From Candidatus Segatella papionis (GTDB lineage Bacteria > Bacteroidota > Bacteroidia > Bacteroidales > Bacteroidaceae): a DNA stretch of 12,548 nt. The notes beneath the pieces were generated by a model. That model was given only the letters and a program-made list of their open reading frames with translations. It was not told the origin of the DNA and searched no databases. Within the stretch, counting starts at the first letter, position 1, and each line of letters begins with the position of its first letter. Location: contig DBLF01000057.1 in assembly GCA_002297965.1 (NCBI GenBank), positions 13,398 through 25,945 on the forward strand, given 5' to 3'. Of this stretch, positions 12,342-12,548 are shown piece by piece. A program made the position numbers and the translations under genes.

Positions 12342-12548
12342 CTAACTCAATAATCGCTTGCTCAAAGCCCTTACAGGATACCAAACGGCAAGCCATCCCA
12401 CGGCGATGACCGTGACGAAGATGATAGCCACATCCATATAATGCACGCTTACCGGATAAGCATCTACGATAAACGAGCCTTCAGAATCGCCCAGGCGAAC
12501 GAAACCATACTGTTGCTGGAGCCAACAGAGCAACAAGCCCAAGCCGAT
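12342..12548 (-). CDS. FtsX/LolC/E-type ABC transporter permease, C-terminal 68 residues (partial)
   Basis: The frame is open through the window end and stops with TAG at 12342-12344. The visible part begins inside a TM (IGLGLLLCWLQQQYGFVRLG), followed by an extracytoplasmic loop (EGSFIVDAYPVSVHYMD), the last TM (about VAIIFVTVIAVGWLAVWYP) and the tail VRALSKRLLS. The G-x-x-x-C-W-L-Q-Q, AYPV and WYPVRAL elements are typical of Bacteroidota FtsX-like permeases of the lipoprotein-releasing (LolC/E) type. These extract lipoproteins from the inner membrane together with an ATPase such as LolD. The specific system cannot be fixed from the tail alone. Confidence 0.85.
   Translation of the reverse strand: MGLGLLLCWLQQQYGFVRLGDSEGSFIVDAYPVSVHYMDVAIIFVTVIAVGWLAVWYPVRALSKRLLS

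Overview
The window looks like a chromosomal housekeeping segment from a Bacteroidota, most likely Prevotella/Segatella or a close Bacteroidales relative. The grounds are a fused-type SecD start, a Bacteroidales-type rhomboid with a C-terminal extension, a DUF4271-hemD-rnpA-yidD-tyrS cluster, a long MetK, A/T-rich gene starts without Shine-Dalgarno sequences, and many TAnnTTTG -7 promoter boxes, several with a TTTG -33 box 19-20 bases upstream. No phage, transposase, CRISPR, defence or conjugation gene is visible.

Layout. Positions 1-2534 (minus): a rhomboid protease, a membrane-anchored endonuclease/exonuclease/phosphatase protein, and the first 98 codons of secDF, which has its own promoter. 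2679-3141 (plus): a DNA-binding HU gene with promoter and a strong two-way terminator. 3196-3999 (minus): a KduD/gluconate-5-dehydrogenase-type SDR with a leader of about 150 bases. 4000-4586: about 500 bases without protein genes, holding the SDR leader element and tRNA-Gln(TTG) with its terminator. 4723-8537 (minus): DUF4271, hemD-like, rnpA, yidD and tyrS, tightly spaced. 8615-9889: metK; 10027-10941: xerD (both minus). 11108-12288 (plus): aroQ and a class I O-methyltransferase, closed by a 21-bp-stem terminator. 12342-12548 (minus): the C-terminus of an FtsX/LolC/E-type ABC permease.

The genes cover core processes: protein export and membrane insertion (secDF, yidD), intramembrane proteolysis, chromosome architecture and dimer resolution (HU, xerD), tRNA maturation and charging (rnpA, tyrS, tRNA-Gln), SAM supply (metK), the shikimate pathway (aroQ) and possibly tetrapyrrole chemistry (hemD-like).

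The most interesting signal is non-coding. Two copies of a 70-base element, 60/70 identical without gaps, each start at a TAnnTTTG -7 box: one before the SDR (minus, 4164 down to 4095), the other between xerD and aroQ (plus, 10982-11051). Both fold into the same 61-nt hairpin. Of the ten differences, six form three compensatory base-pair changes, one turns a G-T wobble into G-C, and three lie in unpaired or degenerate positions. This suggests a conserved structured 5' leader or a small palindromic interspersed repeat. The xerD/aroQ copy also lies between two inward-facing promoters, so the two leaders should be partly antisense to each other. A second lead is a four-unit tandem repeat that reiterates the start region of the O-methyltransferase and creates a 22-codon leader ORF joined to it by ATGA.
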